Shown one piece after another: positions 55,984 to 64,000 of a DNA stretch of 64,000 nucleotides. The position numbers and the translations under genes were made by a program. This DNA comes from Leptothoe kymatousa TAU-MAC 1615 (lineage in GTDB: Bacteria; Cyanobacteriota; Cyanobacteriia; Phormidesmidales; Phormidesmidaceae), in assembly GCF_018739865.1 (NCBI RefSeq), contig NZ_JADOER010000005.1, positions 47,431 through 111,430 of the forward strand. The letters run 5' to 3'. Every line of letters starts with the position of its first letter. Within the stretch, counting starts at the first letter, position 1. A model generated the notes under the pieces. It was not told the origin of the DNA. It was given only the letters and a program-made list of their open reading frames with translations, and ran no database searches.

Positions 55984-57477
55984 CTAGCTCCCTAATAGAA
56001 ATAGGCCTATGAGTGTTGCACTGTTCCATAAGCTATGGATCAACATGGGTGACAGCAAATTCCGCGAGCGGGTATATACCCAAGCCAAAATCGCCCCCAA
56101 CAAGGTGAGTGGGATGACTTCAGACAGGCTCAAATGGGCCGCAGCAAAAATAAAACTGCTGAGCACAATTGCCCCCCAAACGGGCATATAGCGAGTTAAG
56201 GACGGGAGTAAAAACCCTCGAAATAGAATCTCTTCAAACACAGGAGCAGCGACAGCAGCCGTCAGGAAAAACATCAGTAACGCAATCGCATCACTTTCCT
56301 GCAACACCGCTTGTAGTAAAGGGTTATTTCCCCCTTGACCATGCCAGATTTGCTGATTGAGCGCGGAAACCGCAATCATCAACGGTAAGGCCACCAGATA
56401 GCCCCCCACCCCCCATAGGGGCCAACGGTCCAAAATCTTGAACTGGAACCAGTCTTTGGGTAGGGGCCGATAGGTCCAAATTGAGCCGATCAAGACGGTA
56501 ATACCACTGGCGGACATCAGCAGGTAAAAGACCATGGAATAGAGGGCACGGCCCCGACTGCTGCTAGAGGAAAAATTCAGCCCCGATAGCTGCAGCAGCA
56601 AGGGTAGGAGCAACTGCCCCACAAAGAAAAAACCGACGATCAGAACCTGCCACACAATTTCAGCATCCCAGGGCACCTCCCAGGCTGCGGCCGCTTGGCC
56701 CACAAGCGCCTCGTCCCGCCGCAGAAACCACTGAACACCGAGAAAAATCAGTAGCCCCACCCCCGTAATACAGCCCAGTACGGGCATTGCACCGACGGCA
56801 GCTAACTTGAGTAATTTTGATTCAGCTGAATTTTGTTCCTGATCGTTGAGTTTGGTTAAATCAATCGACCGATCGTCTAGGGTATAAAGCTGTTCTAAAA
56901 CACGATACTGAAACCAACCATCTAATTGGGTAGTAATCGTTGTTTCAGCGGTGGGGGTGATCGTCGGTGGAGTCGCCCATAGCCCTACTAAAATATTGGC
57001 TAAGTCTGCAGTGGGGCTATCTTCTTTGATCAAGGGCTGCCAACGTTTTTGAGCCTGGCTGATATCTTTTTGCTGCGTCGCCAGGATGCCCAGCTTCAGG
57101 TCAATATCGTCGATCAGCGTTTGCTGTTGGGTAATTGCCGTTTGCAGCTGGGTTACCTTTGGATTGGTTTCAGGATCTGCTTGGGTTGTTAATTGGCCCT
57201 GCGATCGCTTAACACCATCGACCGCTTCCTTACGCACCGATTCATATTGCTTAGCGACAGAGTCTAACGGATTTGCCCCCAGCAATGCGGACCCCAGCTG
57301 CTTCAATTCAGGAGATTGTAGGTCGTCCCACTCAGAGGCCTGCAGCAATAAATTGCTTTGATATAGCTGGAGCTGTCCCGTCACCTGGGGCTGCGAAAAA
57401 CTTTCGTATAGGGAGGAAACGACGACCAGCGCGACAAGGCCCGTCAACAGTGATAAAACAACCCGCTTTAGCGACAT
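55984..57477 (-). CDS. CPBP-family intramembrane glutamic protease
   Basis: A 497-residue membrane protein. After an N-terminal anchor (VVLSLLTGLVALVVVSSLY) comes a long extramembrane segment with coiled-coil character (about 60-210), then several helices and a CPBP/Rce1-type core: FEEILFRGFLLP (EExxxR), FIFAAAHLSL (FxxxH) and HSLWNSATL (HxxxN), all catalytic motifs intact. Substrate unknown. It is longer than most CPBP proteins because of the N-terminal part. Confidence 0.9.
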   Translation of the reverse strand: MSLKRVVLSLLTGLVALVVVSSLYESFSQPQVTGQLQLYQSNLLLQASEWDDLQSPELKQLGSALLGANPLDSVAKQYESVRKEAVDGVKRSQGQLTTQADPETNPKVTQLQTAITQQQTLIDDIDLKLGILATQQKDISQAQKRWQPLIKEDSPTADLANILVGLWATPPTITPTAETTITTQLDGWFQYRVLEQLYTLDDRSIDLTKLNDQEQNSAESKLLKLAAVGAMPVLGCITGVGLLIFLGVQWFLRRDEALVGQAAAAWEVPWDAEIVWQVLIVGFFFVGQLLLPLLLQLSGLNFSSSSSRGRALYSMVFYLLMSASGITVLIGSIWTYRPLPKDWFQFKILDRWPLWGVGGYLVALPLMIAVSALNQQIWHGQGGNNPLLQAVLQESDAIALLMFFLTAAVAAPVFEEILFRGFLLPSLTRYMPVWGAIVLSSFIFAAAHLSLSEVIPLTLLGAILAWVYTRSRNLLSPMLIHSLWNSATLIGLFLLGS

Positions 57478-57620
57478 GGGACAACCACAGACAATTTAGG
57501 CATTATCGCACGGGCATGGGAAGAGGGTAGCGCTAGGCCCAGGACTTTATTAACGACTGTTGCCAGGACACTTAATTCGTTAAACAGAGTGATTTAATGA
57601 CTTTTTATGGGTTGCTGCGG

Positions 57621-57686
57621 TAGTGGCCGAAAGTTATTGGTCATATGCAGGAGTAAATCCTGTTTTACCAACGATTTCGGCCACTA
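57621..57686 (+). ncRNA. candidate structured leader RNA upstream of dctP-like gene
   Basis: A perfect 12-bp closing stem, TAGTGGCCGAAA (57621-57632) with TTTCGGCCACTA (57675-57686), encloses a second hairpin, CAGGA-GTAAA-TCCTG (57648-57662). A terminator follows 24 bases later, then the dctP-like ATG. This could be a riboswitch-type leader or a separate small RNA; it matches no known class I can name. Confidence 0.55.
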
Positions 57687-57710
57687 ACTCACAGTAACAA
57701 CATGCTTTAG

Positions 57711-57740
57711 CTGCAGCGCTTGCTAAGCTGCAGTTTTTTT
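57711..57740 (+). terminator. terminator-like hairpin in the dctP leader
   Basis: Stem CTGCAGC and GCTGCAG with a 9-base loop, followed by seven T residues. It ends 25 bases before the dctP-like start codon and must be bypassed for that gene to be read from upstream, so it is either an attenuator or the 3' end of a small RNA. Confidence 0.75.
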
Positions 57741-57765
57741 AACACTTGTAGGGTTTTAATCCGCT

Positions 57766-58869
57766 ATGAAACGTAGACAGTTAATTGGTTATGGTTTAAC
57801 GGGAGCCGCCGGGACTGCGGCACTGACTGCCTGTGCCCAATCTACTAGCCCCACGGCGGCGGGTGATGGTGAGGCCCTGCCCACGGTACGCTGGAAAATG
57901 GCCACCAGCTGGCCCAAATCATTGGACACTCTCTACGGTGCGGCTGAGATTGTCTGCGATCGCATTGCCGCCATGACCGATGGCAAATTCACCATTGAAC
58001 CCTACGCCGGTGGCGAAATCGTACCGGGCTTACAGGTCTTAGACGCCGTACAAGATGGTACCGTCGAATGTGGCCACAGTGCCGCCTATTACTATGTGGG
58101 CAAAAGCCCCGCCCTGGCCTTCGGCACCACCGTCCCCTTCGGTCTCAATGCCCAGCAGCAAAATGCATGGCTCTACCACGGTGGCGGTTTACAAGCCATG
58201 CAAAAGCTGTACGCCAAATTTAATGCCATCAATTTCCCGGCGGGCAACACCGGGGTGCAAATGGGGGGCTGGTTTAATAAAGAAATCAACACCGCTGGCG
58301 ACCTGCAAGGCTTAAAAATGCGCATCCCCGGCCTCGGTGGCAAGGTGATGGACAAGTTAGGGGTGAACGTGCAAAACCTACCTGGCAGTGAAATTTTCTT
58401 GGCCCTAGAACGGGGAGCCATTGACGCGGCTGAATGGGTTGGCCCCTATGACGATGAAAAATTAGGCTTGCAAAAAGCGGCCAAGTTTTATTACTACCCC
58501 GGCTGGTGGGAGCCCGGTCCCACCTTTGACATGATGATCAACATGGATGCGTGGACCCAACTGCCCGTGGTTTACCAGGAAGTGCTCAAAACTGCCTGCG
58601 TAGAATCGAATACCAGCACCCTGGCCAAATATGATGCCGTGAACGGTGCGGCCCTCCAGAGTCTGCTGGGTGCTGGTGTAACCCTCAAGTCCTTTAGTGA
58701 TGAGATTTTAGCAGCGGCAGAAAAGGCCGCCTTCGAAATCTATGACGAAAATGCAGCCCAGGATGCGGACTTTAAGGAAATCTACGACCAGTGGAAATCC
58801 TTCCGTGACTCCGTTTATGGTTGGAACCGATTGAATGAGCTTGGTTTTGCTGGCTTTGCCAATAAATAA
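57766..58869 (+). CDS. TRAP-type substrate-binding lipoprotein (DctP family)
   Basis: A 367-residue exported binding protein. The N-terminus combines a twin-arginine-like [10 protein letters not shown] with a lipobox LTAC (Cys at about 23). The mature part follows the DctP pattern: [53 protein letters not shown] and [14 protein letters not shown]. Substrates in this family are usually carboxylates such as dicarboxylates or 2-oxo acids. The membrane subunits (DctQ, DctM) are not in the window. Expression is probably controlled by the structured leader. Confidence 0.9.
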   Translation: MKRRQLIGYGLTGAAGTAALTACAQSTSPTAAGDGEALPTVRWKMATSWPKSLDTLYGAAEIVCDRIAAMTDGKFTIEPYAGGEIVPGLQVLDAVQDGTVECGHSAAYYYVGKSPALAFGTTVPFGLNAQQQNAWLYHGGGLQAMQKLYAKFNAINFPAGNTGVQMGGWFNKEINTAGDLQGLKMRIPGLGGKVMDKLGVNVQNLPGSEIFLALERGAIDAAEWVGPYDDEKLGLQKAAKFYYYPGWWEPGPTFDMMINMDAWTQLPVVYQEVLKTACVESNTSTLAKYDAVNGAALQSLLGAGVTLKSFSDEILAAAEKAAFEIYDENAAQDADFKEIYDQWKSFRDSVYGWNRLNELGFAGFANK

Positions 58870-58915
58870 GCCTAGTAAACTGTCATTCAAGCATCCATTA
58901 CTATCAGATATCTTG

Positions 58916-58948
58916 GGGCGTGGGCATAATGTCCCACGCCCTGGTTTT
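58916..58948 (+). terminator. terminator of the dctP-like gene
   Basis: Perfect 9-bp stem GGGCGTGGG and CCCACGCCC with an 8-base loop, followed by TGGTTTT, 46 bp after the stop. Confidence 0.88.
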
Positions 58949-59015
58949 AAATAGCTGTTGTGAAAACAGTTTCCCCCGGGGTGGGTATGTCCAGTCAGCG
59001 CGAAAGAAGCCCCGG

Positions 59016-59041
59016 CAGTGAGCTGTCATGACAGCTCACTG
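59016..59041. repeat. perfect 26-bp palindrome upstream of protein kinase
   Basis: CAGTGAGCTGTCA and its exact complement with no spacer, centred on TCATGA, about 140 bp before the kinase start. A partial echo (GGATGACAG) follows. Could be an operator or part of a hairpin-forming repeat. Confidence 0.75.
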
Positions 59042-59182
59042 GGATGACAGTTTTCTCTCCTACCTCAGCAACGGCATTAATCTCTTGGTTAATGCCATCC
59101 CCAAAAGAAACAACCACAAACAGGGATTTAGACGTTAACGTTATACCTGTCCCCATTGTCCAGTTTACGTTGACCGTCATCC

Positions 59183-60529
59183 ATGCACGATGCCCAGCCC
59201 GTCGGTTCCATCATCCATGATCGCTATCACGTTATATCGGTACTTGGGCAAGGGGGTAGCGGCATTACCTACGCGGCTGAAGATCGCAAAATGGGCACCT
59301 ATGTGGCGCTCAAGGAGCTATCGCTAAAGGGTTTGAGCGATTGGAAAAAGCTAGAGCTTTTTGAGCGAGAAGCCCAGGTTCTGCAAAATTTAGATCATCC
59401 AGCCATTCCTCAGTATTTAGACTATTTTCAAGTAGATACGACATGCGATCGCTACTTTTACATTGTCCAGGAGCTTGCCCCAGGGCAATCCCTAGCCGAC
59501 CTCATCGCTAACGGTCAGCGGTTTTCAGAAACAGAAGCCCGCCATATTGCCACCGAAATCTTACAGGTATTGACCTATCTCCACAGTCTTAATCCACCCA
59601 TTATCCACCGGGACATCAAACCACAAAACATTATTTTTAGTCCCGACAACCGCATCTCTCTAGTAGACTTCGGCGCGGTGCAAACTGTTTATCAAAACAC
59701 CGTCGCCTTTGGTAGCACTGTTGTCGGCACCTTTGGCTACATGGCACCGGAACAATTTAGGGGAAAAGCCTACCCCAATACTGATCTCTATGGTCTAGGG
59801 GCCACCTTACTCACCTTACTCACCCACCAAAATCCAGGAGACTTACCCCAAAAACGTCTCCGCATGGACTTTCGCCCGGTGATTAACCTATCGGAAACAT
59901 TTGCAACCTGGATAGACGGACTCATTGCCCCCCTGGCAGAAGAACGCTTTGCATCGGCCAGTATTGCCCTCCTTGCCCTCTCCGATCCGACCCTACCGCA
60001 GTCCCTGGTTAAACAGCCCGCCGGCAGTTCCATTTCCCTCCAACGCACTCGCAACAAACTAGTTCTCAAAATCCCCCCCACGGGTCTGCGGAAAGCAGCG
60101 GCAAGGGGGCATATCACCCTGGCATTGGCCTGGAATGCCATTGCCTGGCTGGTCGGGCTAACGGTGTTGCCCTTTTTCCCTTTGGCCACAGCAATTGTGT
60201 TTTTTGTCCCGTTCTGGGTGATCGGCATCGGCATTGCCTGGAGAACCCTATGGACTATTTTAGAGCGGGTATCCCTGGTGATTGAACCCGATAGATATCG
60301 TCTGGAGCGTGAAATGTTGCTGTGGTGGCGAGTCAACCAAGGTAGCGTAGACGAACTAGAACGGGTGGTCCTGGAAACGGTCATGTTGCGCAACGACTAT
60401 CCGGTCAAAACCCTGGCCTTGCAGGTTGGAGTGCATAGCCACCAATTTGGCACATCCCTATCATTAACCGAAAAAGAATGGTTGCAGCTAGAGCTGGACA
60501 GTTTTATCCAAAGGCAAAAACAACCTTGA
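59183..60529 (+). CDS. Ser/Thr protein kinase with C-terminal membrane segments
   Basis: A 448-residue Hanks-type kinase. The glycine loop is LGQGGSGITYAAE (21-33), the ATP lysine K44 (VALKEL), the catalytic loop HRDIKPQN with D144, DFGAV with D162, and APEQFRG. The kinase domain ends around 275. After it come two hydrophobic segments (about 315-350) and a soluble tail (370-448). Substrate and signal are unknown. It is convergent with the AAA-like gene at 60597. Confidence 0.92.
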   Translation: MHDAQPVGSIIHDRYHVISVLGQGGSGITYAAEDRKMGTYVALKELSLKGLSDWKKLELFEREAQVLQNLDHPAIPQYLDYFQVDTTCDRYFYIVQELAPGQSLADLIANGQRFSETEARHIATEILQVLTYLHSLNPPIIHRDIKPQNIIFSPDNRISLVDFGAVQTVYQNTVAFGSTVVGTFGYMAPEQFRGKAYPNTDLYGLGATLLTLLTHQNPGDLPQKRLRMDFRPVINLSETFATWIDGLIAPLAEERFASASIALLALSDPTLPQSLVKQPAGSSISLQRTRNKLVLKIPPTGLRKAAARGHITLALAWNAIAWLVGLTVLPFFPLATAIVFFVPFWVIGIGIAWRTLWTILERVSLVIEPDRYRLEREMLLWWRVNQGSVDELERVVLETVMLRNDYPVKTLALQVGVHSHQFGTSLSLTEKEWLQLELDSFIQRQKQP

Positions 60530-60596
60530 TCCACTCTCCTAGCCCATGCCCTCAACCAACTGCATAGGGCCTTGGCATAGCTAAAACAAAAAGTTG

Positions 60597-61934
60597 TTAA
60601 CGCAACTTCCAGCTATATCCATGCTGTGCTAAGGCCTGTTGGAGGTGGTCAATCGTAACGGCATCCGCCGCCATAGCAAAGCTAATTGTGGTTTGGACAA
60701 TGTTGTCAATCTCACCAGGCAACAGCTCTAATTTTTCGGCCAGGGTTCGCCACCGCACTTTCCCCATGGATTTTACCCCCCCCGGAAACCCTTGGTGCCA
60801 CAGCCGCAGGCGAACATCCGCATTGGGTCGAGGAATCTCTATGGCCGTAAACTGCTGTCTCCACTGGCGACGGACTAAATGGCGGTGCTGAACAGTGCAT
60901 AAAATATGTGCAGAGGACTGGTCAAACCACTTTTGGAGGAGGGCCCGATCCATCGACGCATGTCGACCCAACCAATGGTGGGCGGCTTTGACCAACACCA
61001 TGGGATGTCTGGCATCTTGTAGTTCTTGTAAGCACTTATCCCAGTCGCCATGGGGGATCTGGGACAGTTCGAGAATATATAGGGGTCGTTTAAGCTGGCT
61101 AGCCAGTGCGATCGCAGCCTGTTCCTTCCCCACCCCCGTTTCCCCCACCAGCAATAGCCGCGATGCGGGTTGAGCCACGGCCATTTCCAATCGCACCTGC
61201 ACAGGCTCTGGCAGACTCAGGTCCGGCCAACTCACCTGTTGGCGACAACGGTATGCAAACCGATTTGCCACCACAAACCGCATGGGCCAGCCAGGGTCAG
61301 GATTTTCGGCCAGTAGATAATCGACCCATTCGGGCGCTAGCTGCAACTGACTGCCTAAGAACGTGTCAGCCCCATCAAGGCAGTGCACAATGCGCCGCTT
61401 TAACAACGATTCCGGGCCAGTCAACCTGGTGCGCGCACGCCGCCGTTCCGACTCATTGCGACATAGCAGCCGCAGAGCCAATTCCACCGTCGGCAACGAA
61501 CCCCGCGCACAGTGAGCGCCCGTTTGCAAATAGTGATAAAGCTTGCCATAGCGCACCTGCACTTCAGGGGCTAACGCCATCAGTACCAGCTTTTTCTCAA
61601 ATAAACTCAACCCCAGAGCCGTCTGCATCGCAGGCAGCCCCAAGGACACCTTACTGGCACGACTGAGCAAAATACGTTGGTCTAACGTTTTCTGATATCC
61701 CAGGGATGGCCCCGAACTGGGCTTAGGGGCAGCATCGTCATAGGCACGATTTTTAATCGTTACCAGCCCCTGCCACCAATCGCTAGTGACCTTATCAGAA
61801 GTAGTTTTAGCAACCTTAGTCACCGACTTCAGATTTTTCCGCTGCTGCGACACCGCTACCAGCAACAAACGCTCAAGCCAGCTGAGCTCGGTGTCCAAAT
61901 ATGCCCAATTATTCGCGAACGGAACAGAACCCAT
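60597..61934 (-). CDS. AAA-like protein with degenerate nucleotide-binding motifs
   Basis: A 445-residue protein. The N-terminal half (about 1-225) is helical and resembles the winged-helix N-terminal domain found in ATPases linked to contractile injection systems (FEKKLVLMALAPEVQVRYGKL). The second half has a P-loop-like LLLVGETGVGKEQAA, where the Walker A Ser/Thr is Glu, and a Walker B position reading HPMVLVKAAHHW without Asp-Glu. Hydrolysis is therefore doubtful. No tail-sheath or tube genes are in the window. A role as scaffold or regulator is inference. Confidence 0.7.
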   Translation of the reverse strand: MGSVPFANNWAYLDTELSWLERLLLVAVSQQRKNLKSVTKVAKTTSDKVTSDWWQGLVTIKNRAYDDAAPKPSSGPSLGYQKTLDQRILLSRASKVSLGLPAMQTALGLSLFEKKLVLMALAPEVQVRYGKLYHYLQTGAHCARGSLPTVELALRLLCRNESERRRARTRLTGPESLLKRRIVHCLDGADTFLGSQLQLAPEWVDYLLAENPDPGWPMRFVVANRFAYRCRQQVSWPDLSLPEPVQVRLEMAVAQPASRLLLVGETGVGKEQAAIALASQLKRPLYILELSQIPHGDWDKCLQELQDARHPMVLVKAAHHWLGRHASMDRALLQKWFDQSSAHILCTVQHRHLVRRQWRQQFTAIEIPRPNADVRLRLWHQGFPGGVKSMGKVRWRTLAEKLELLPGEIDNIVQTTISFAMAADAVTIDHLQQALAQHGYSWKLR

Positions 61935-61942
61935 TAAGCCAA

Positions 61943-62356
61943 TTATTTCAAGCGACGCAGAAACTCCAGCGGTAGCCCATCTGCATCTGCAATAAAGGCC
62001 ACCTCATAGACAGTAGATCCAATCATCTGCTGCTGAGGTTCCAACAGCACAGTTATAGCGTTCCCATGGTCCACCGCCTGTTGCCGTAGGTGATCTAACC
62101 AATCTGGCAAACTCGATGCGACCTGGGTCAGATCAAACGATAGATGATAATAGCCAGTGTAATGCTCATCACTGAAAGCATCGGCCGCTGGCTGCGGTTC
62201 TGGCACCTGCATCAGCTCAATGCGCCCCCCCAGACCTTCCATCCAGCAGGCTAGGGTCACCCCAGCGGTAAACCGTTCAATCACCTCAAACCCTAACAGC
62301 TCATAGAACACAATAGCCCGATGGATATCCGCCGTACGGATAGACGCGTGGTGCAT
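61943..62356 (-). CDS. VOC-family (glyoxalase-like) protein
   Basis: A 137-residue protein of the vicinal-oxygen-chelate fold with two beta-alpha-beta-beta-beta units. MHHASIRTADIHRAIVFYELLGFEVIERF opens it; H3 and the late Glu in GLPLEFLRRL are likely metal ligands. Close to lactoylglutathione lyases, though substrate cannot be assigned. It starts just upstream of the AAA-like gene on the same strand, separated by 8 bp, suggesting an operon. Confidence 0.82.
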   Translation of the reverse strand: MHHASIRTADIHRAIVFYELLGFEVIERFTAGVTLACWMEGLGGRIELMQVPEPQPAADAFSDEHYTGYYHLSFDLTQVASSLPDWLDHLRQQAVDHGNAITVLLEPQQQMIGSTVYEVAFIADADGLPLEFLRRLK

Positions 62357-62384
62357 AGTGATTTTGAGTTAGTGCAACACCAAT

Positions 62385-62894
62385 CTATTCAAAAAATTTC
62401 AAATACCGATAATTATTCGGCACACCAGGTTCTTTTTCCAAATCAAAATTAATCACTTCCCACTGGGGCACCTCGGTGGATGAGGGACTAAACGCAACTG
62501 GCAAACCGTAGAGCCGAGGACTGCTAGAATCCACTTGACCTCGCCAGGGCGTGCTGTACTCCAAATAAGACTTCACCAGCGACCGATAACGCTCCGCAAT
62601 AATCACCCGCGTTGCCCGATATCCCTCAGTATACAAACGATCCAGGGCCTCATGAATCTCAAACCGAATCCCATCGGGATGGGTATGCTGCCGATACCAT
62701 TCCCCTTCCCACTGACGCCAGTGACGCCCCGACTGTACGTGCACCAAATCGCGGGTGTCAAGGCTGACCTCGAAAGCACCATGGCGGGTACAGAGGTAGC
62801 TATCTGTCAACGTAAGTGCCGGAATCATTTGCCGACAGTGGGGGCATTTTATCTCTGGCCCATAAAACGGATACTGAGAAGCAGAATTTATCAT
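62385..62894 (-). CDS. TIGR02652-like cyanobacterial protein with zinc ribbon
   Basis: A 169-residue protein. PFYGPEIKCPHCRQMIPALTL near the start carries a CxxC, with another Cys in YLCTRHGAFEV, suggesting one zinc site; GRHWRQWEGEWYRQHTHPDGIRFEIHEALDRLY follows and the end is NNYRYLKFFE. From memory this matches a family restricted to cyanobacteria (TIGR02652). Function unknown. It lies upstream of the VOC gene on the same strand with a 28-bp gap. Confidence 0.75.
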   Translation of the reverse strand: MINSASQYPFYGPEIKCPHCRQMIPALTLTDSYLCTRHGAFEVSLDTRDLVHVQSGRHWRQWEGEWYRQHTHPDGIRFEIHEALDRLYTEGYRATRVIIAERYRSLVKSYLEYSTPWRGQVDSSSPRLYGLPVAFSPSSTEVPQWEVINFDLEKEPGVPNNYRYLKFFE

Positions 62895-63259
62895 GCGGGT
62901 TTATTAAAACACTGATGCCCAAACTTTAACTGGCCGGTCTCAACTGCCCCAATGTTGAACCCAGGAAAACCGTTCTTTTTGGAGCCGCACCATGGTACAC
63001 CCCAGACAACGCCAATCAGGATTGTGCTCGCTTTATTATAACGGGAGAAAAAAGCATGCTTTGCCCTAACCGATATTATTTCAGAGCATTCCATAGGTTG
63101 ATGCGGCTGTAAACGATAAAAACCATCCCCTAGGCCCCGTTATCTGCCGAGACTTTAGAGCGGACCCCATATGGGAAAATCACAACGCCATCTATCCTAC
63201 AGTCAGCCTTCAAAATACAGCTGAAACCCCTGACAACTTAACGATTTTTAAGTAATTCC
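62895..63259. other. divergent intergenic region upstream of the carbonic-anhydrase-like gene
   Basis: About 365 bp between divergent genes. No repeat, hairpin or small gene stands out. Confidence 0.4.
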
Positions 63260-63805
63260 GTGGCACATACCTCCCCCATTTTGACCGTCCCTGGTGGCGT
63301 TTGGCCGGCACCAGACATCTCCCAAAGCGCTTTTGTAGCCCCCAATGCGACCATCCTGGGGCAAGTAGAGATCGAACAAGGTGCCAATATTTGGTACGGA
63401 GCTGTGATCCGAGGCGACGTGGAACGTATCCACATCGGCGCCCATAGTAACGTGCAAGATGGGGCCGTTCTCCATGGCGACCCTGGCCAACCCACCATCC
63501 TCGAAGACTATGTCACCATCGGCCATCGCGCTGTTGTCCACAGTGCCCATATTGAACGCGGCTGCCTGATTGGCATCGGTGCCATTATTCTCAATGGCGT
63601 TCGCGTTGGCACAGGGAGCATAGTTGGCGCCGGCGCTGTGGTGAATAAAGATGTTCCCCCTGGGTCGTTGGTGGTTGGGGTCCCTGGCAAAGTGCTCAAA
63701 CCCCTGGCCCAAGAGCAAATCGACCACCTGATTGACCACGCTAAAAAGTATGAGCAATTAGCGCTGGTCCATGCGGGCAATGGCACCGATCTGGGCTTTG
63801 AATAA
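63260..63805 (+). CDS. gamma carbonic anhydrase-like hexapeptide protein
   Basis: A 181-residue left-handed beta-helix protein, starting at GTG 63260 (AHTSPILTVPGGVWPAP). Hexapeptide repeats run from about 25 to 145. The three zinc-ligand histidines of gamma carbonic anhydrases are in place: H72 (DGAVLHGD), H89 (TIGHRA) and H94 (VVHSAH). It is the short, stand-alone type without the CcmM RuBisCO-like repeats. Activity is unproven; similar proteins (YrdA, PaaY) have other or no known activity. Confidence 0.88.
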   Translation: MAHTSPILTVPGGVWPAPDISQSAFVAPNATILGQVEIEQGANIWYGAVIRGDVERIHIGAHSNVQDGAVLHGDPGQPTILEDYVTIGHRAVVHSAHIERGCLIGIGAIILNGVRVGTGSIVGAGAVVNKDVPPGSLVVGVPGKVLKPLAQEQIDHLIDHAKKYEQLALVHAGNGTDLGFE

Positions 63806-63931
63806 CGCCCCGCCCTCGGTTCTAGCTCCGTCATGCCCTAGGGCCCAACACGGCCCAACGCTATAGTGATGGGTCCCCTGAGCCCTCTCTCTGAATCACT
63901 TTCACCCCTGTCTACCGCTTTATTGCCAACG

Positions 63932-64000
63932 ATGACCGCTAAATTTTTTCACACCGACGATCGCCTCCAAAAAAAACTGAGCCAGGTGCTCGACCTTACC
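63932..64000 (+). CDS. 5' end of an unidentified gene
   Basis: An ATG at 63932 opens a frame (MTAKFFHTDDRLQKKLSQVL) that stays open to the window edge. Only 23 codons are visible, so no family can be named. Confidence 0.45.
   Translation, partial: MTAKFFHTDDRLQKKLSQVLDLT

Larger units (their letters stand above)
58870..59182. other. intergenic region dctP-like / protein kinase
   Basis: About 310 bp holding the dctP terminator (58916-58948) and a perfect 26-bp palindrome (59016-59041). Beyond these nothing is recognised; a 61-codon minus-strand frame through the palindrome is not credible. Confidence 0.5.

Noticed and set aside
59788-60393. 201-codon minus-strand frame opposite the protein kinase
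   Set aside because: Arg/Ser-rich shadow of the kinase gene without support.
61106-61666. 186-codon plus-strand frame opposite the AAA-like gene
   Set aside because: Pro/Ala-rich shadow composition with no recognisable domain; the minus-strand gene is coherent.
60597-61934. Contractile injection system locus
   Set aside because: Only one protein with a related domain is present; no sheath, tube, baseplate or spike genes occur in the window.

Overview
The window is chromosomal DNA from a cyanobacterium. Direct signs are a phycobilisome rod-core linker (cpcG), the cytochrome b6f subunit PetM, Ycf39 and Ycf46 homologues, a plastoquinone-type UbiA prenyltransferase, and many copies of the octamer GCGATCGC (for example at 4551, 4821 and 6712), the HIP1 palindrome typical of many cyanobacteria. 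A TftA-like amidase and WD40 repeats hint at a morphologically complex or filamentous lineage, but genus cannot be fixed from the window. There is one tRNA (His), no rRNA, no CRISPR array, no recognisable transposase and no prophage block.

Layout. 1-2500: end of a WD40 protein, a small membrane protein and three MITE-like repeats up to the 3' end of ubiA. 2800-7500: an NAD(P) cluster, pncB-nadD-nrtR-nadE (Preiss-Handler pathway with its likely ADP-ribose-sensing regulator). 8-14.5 kb: a cysteine-repeat secreted protein, dxs (isoprenoids), membrane proteins, mobA and cpcG. 14.5-18.2 kb: rluD-like, cobA and sirB (siroheme), then tRNA-His. 19-25 kb: a DUF6765-like protein, a TftA-like amidase, a SpoIID-like protein and ilvB with a C-terminal zinc ribbon. 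26-32 kb: ComFB, a degenerate histidine kinase, ycf39-petM, a lone thioredoxin-like lipoprotein and an HtrA protease.

32-38 kb holds the classic minus-strand cyanobacterial cluster rpmH-rnpA-PH protein-yidC-khpB-yceD-ycf46, followed by a DUF2808 protein. 39-42.3 kb: pntA-pntB transhydrogenase. 42.3-45.1 kb is an accessory stretch: an AT-richer EVE-like/TPR/HNH nuclease, a small protein, an XRE regulator and a Uma2-family protein. 45-49.9 kb: a YdcF-like protein, threonine aldolase, a VKOR-thioredoxin fusion, and an ECF sigma/anti-sigma pair. 50-55.5 kb: a Spondin_N/PEP-CTERM protein, S-formylglutathione hydrolase and a 1027-residue CBS-PAS-GGDEF-EAL protein. 56-64 kb: a CPBP protease, an orphan TRAP substrate-binding lipoprotein behind a strongly structured leader, a Ser/Thr kinase, an inactive-looking AAA protein, small conserved proteins, a gamma carbonic anhydrase-like protein and the first codons of one more gene.

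Most of the window is core cyanobacterial metabolism. The most promising unusual items are the three-domain EVE-TPR-HNH protein (candidate modification-dependent restriction enzyme), the structured RNA plus terminator in front of the dctP-like gene, the MITE-like repeats that supply a gene's stop codon, the VKOR fusion without loop cysteines, and the apparently catalytically dead kinase and AAA proteins.
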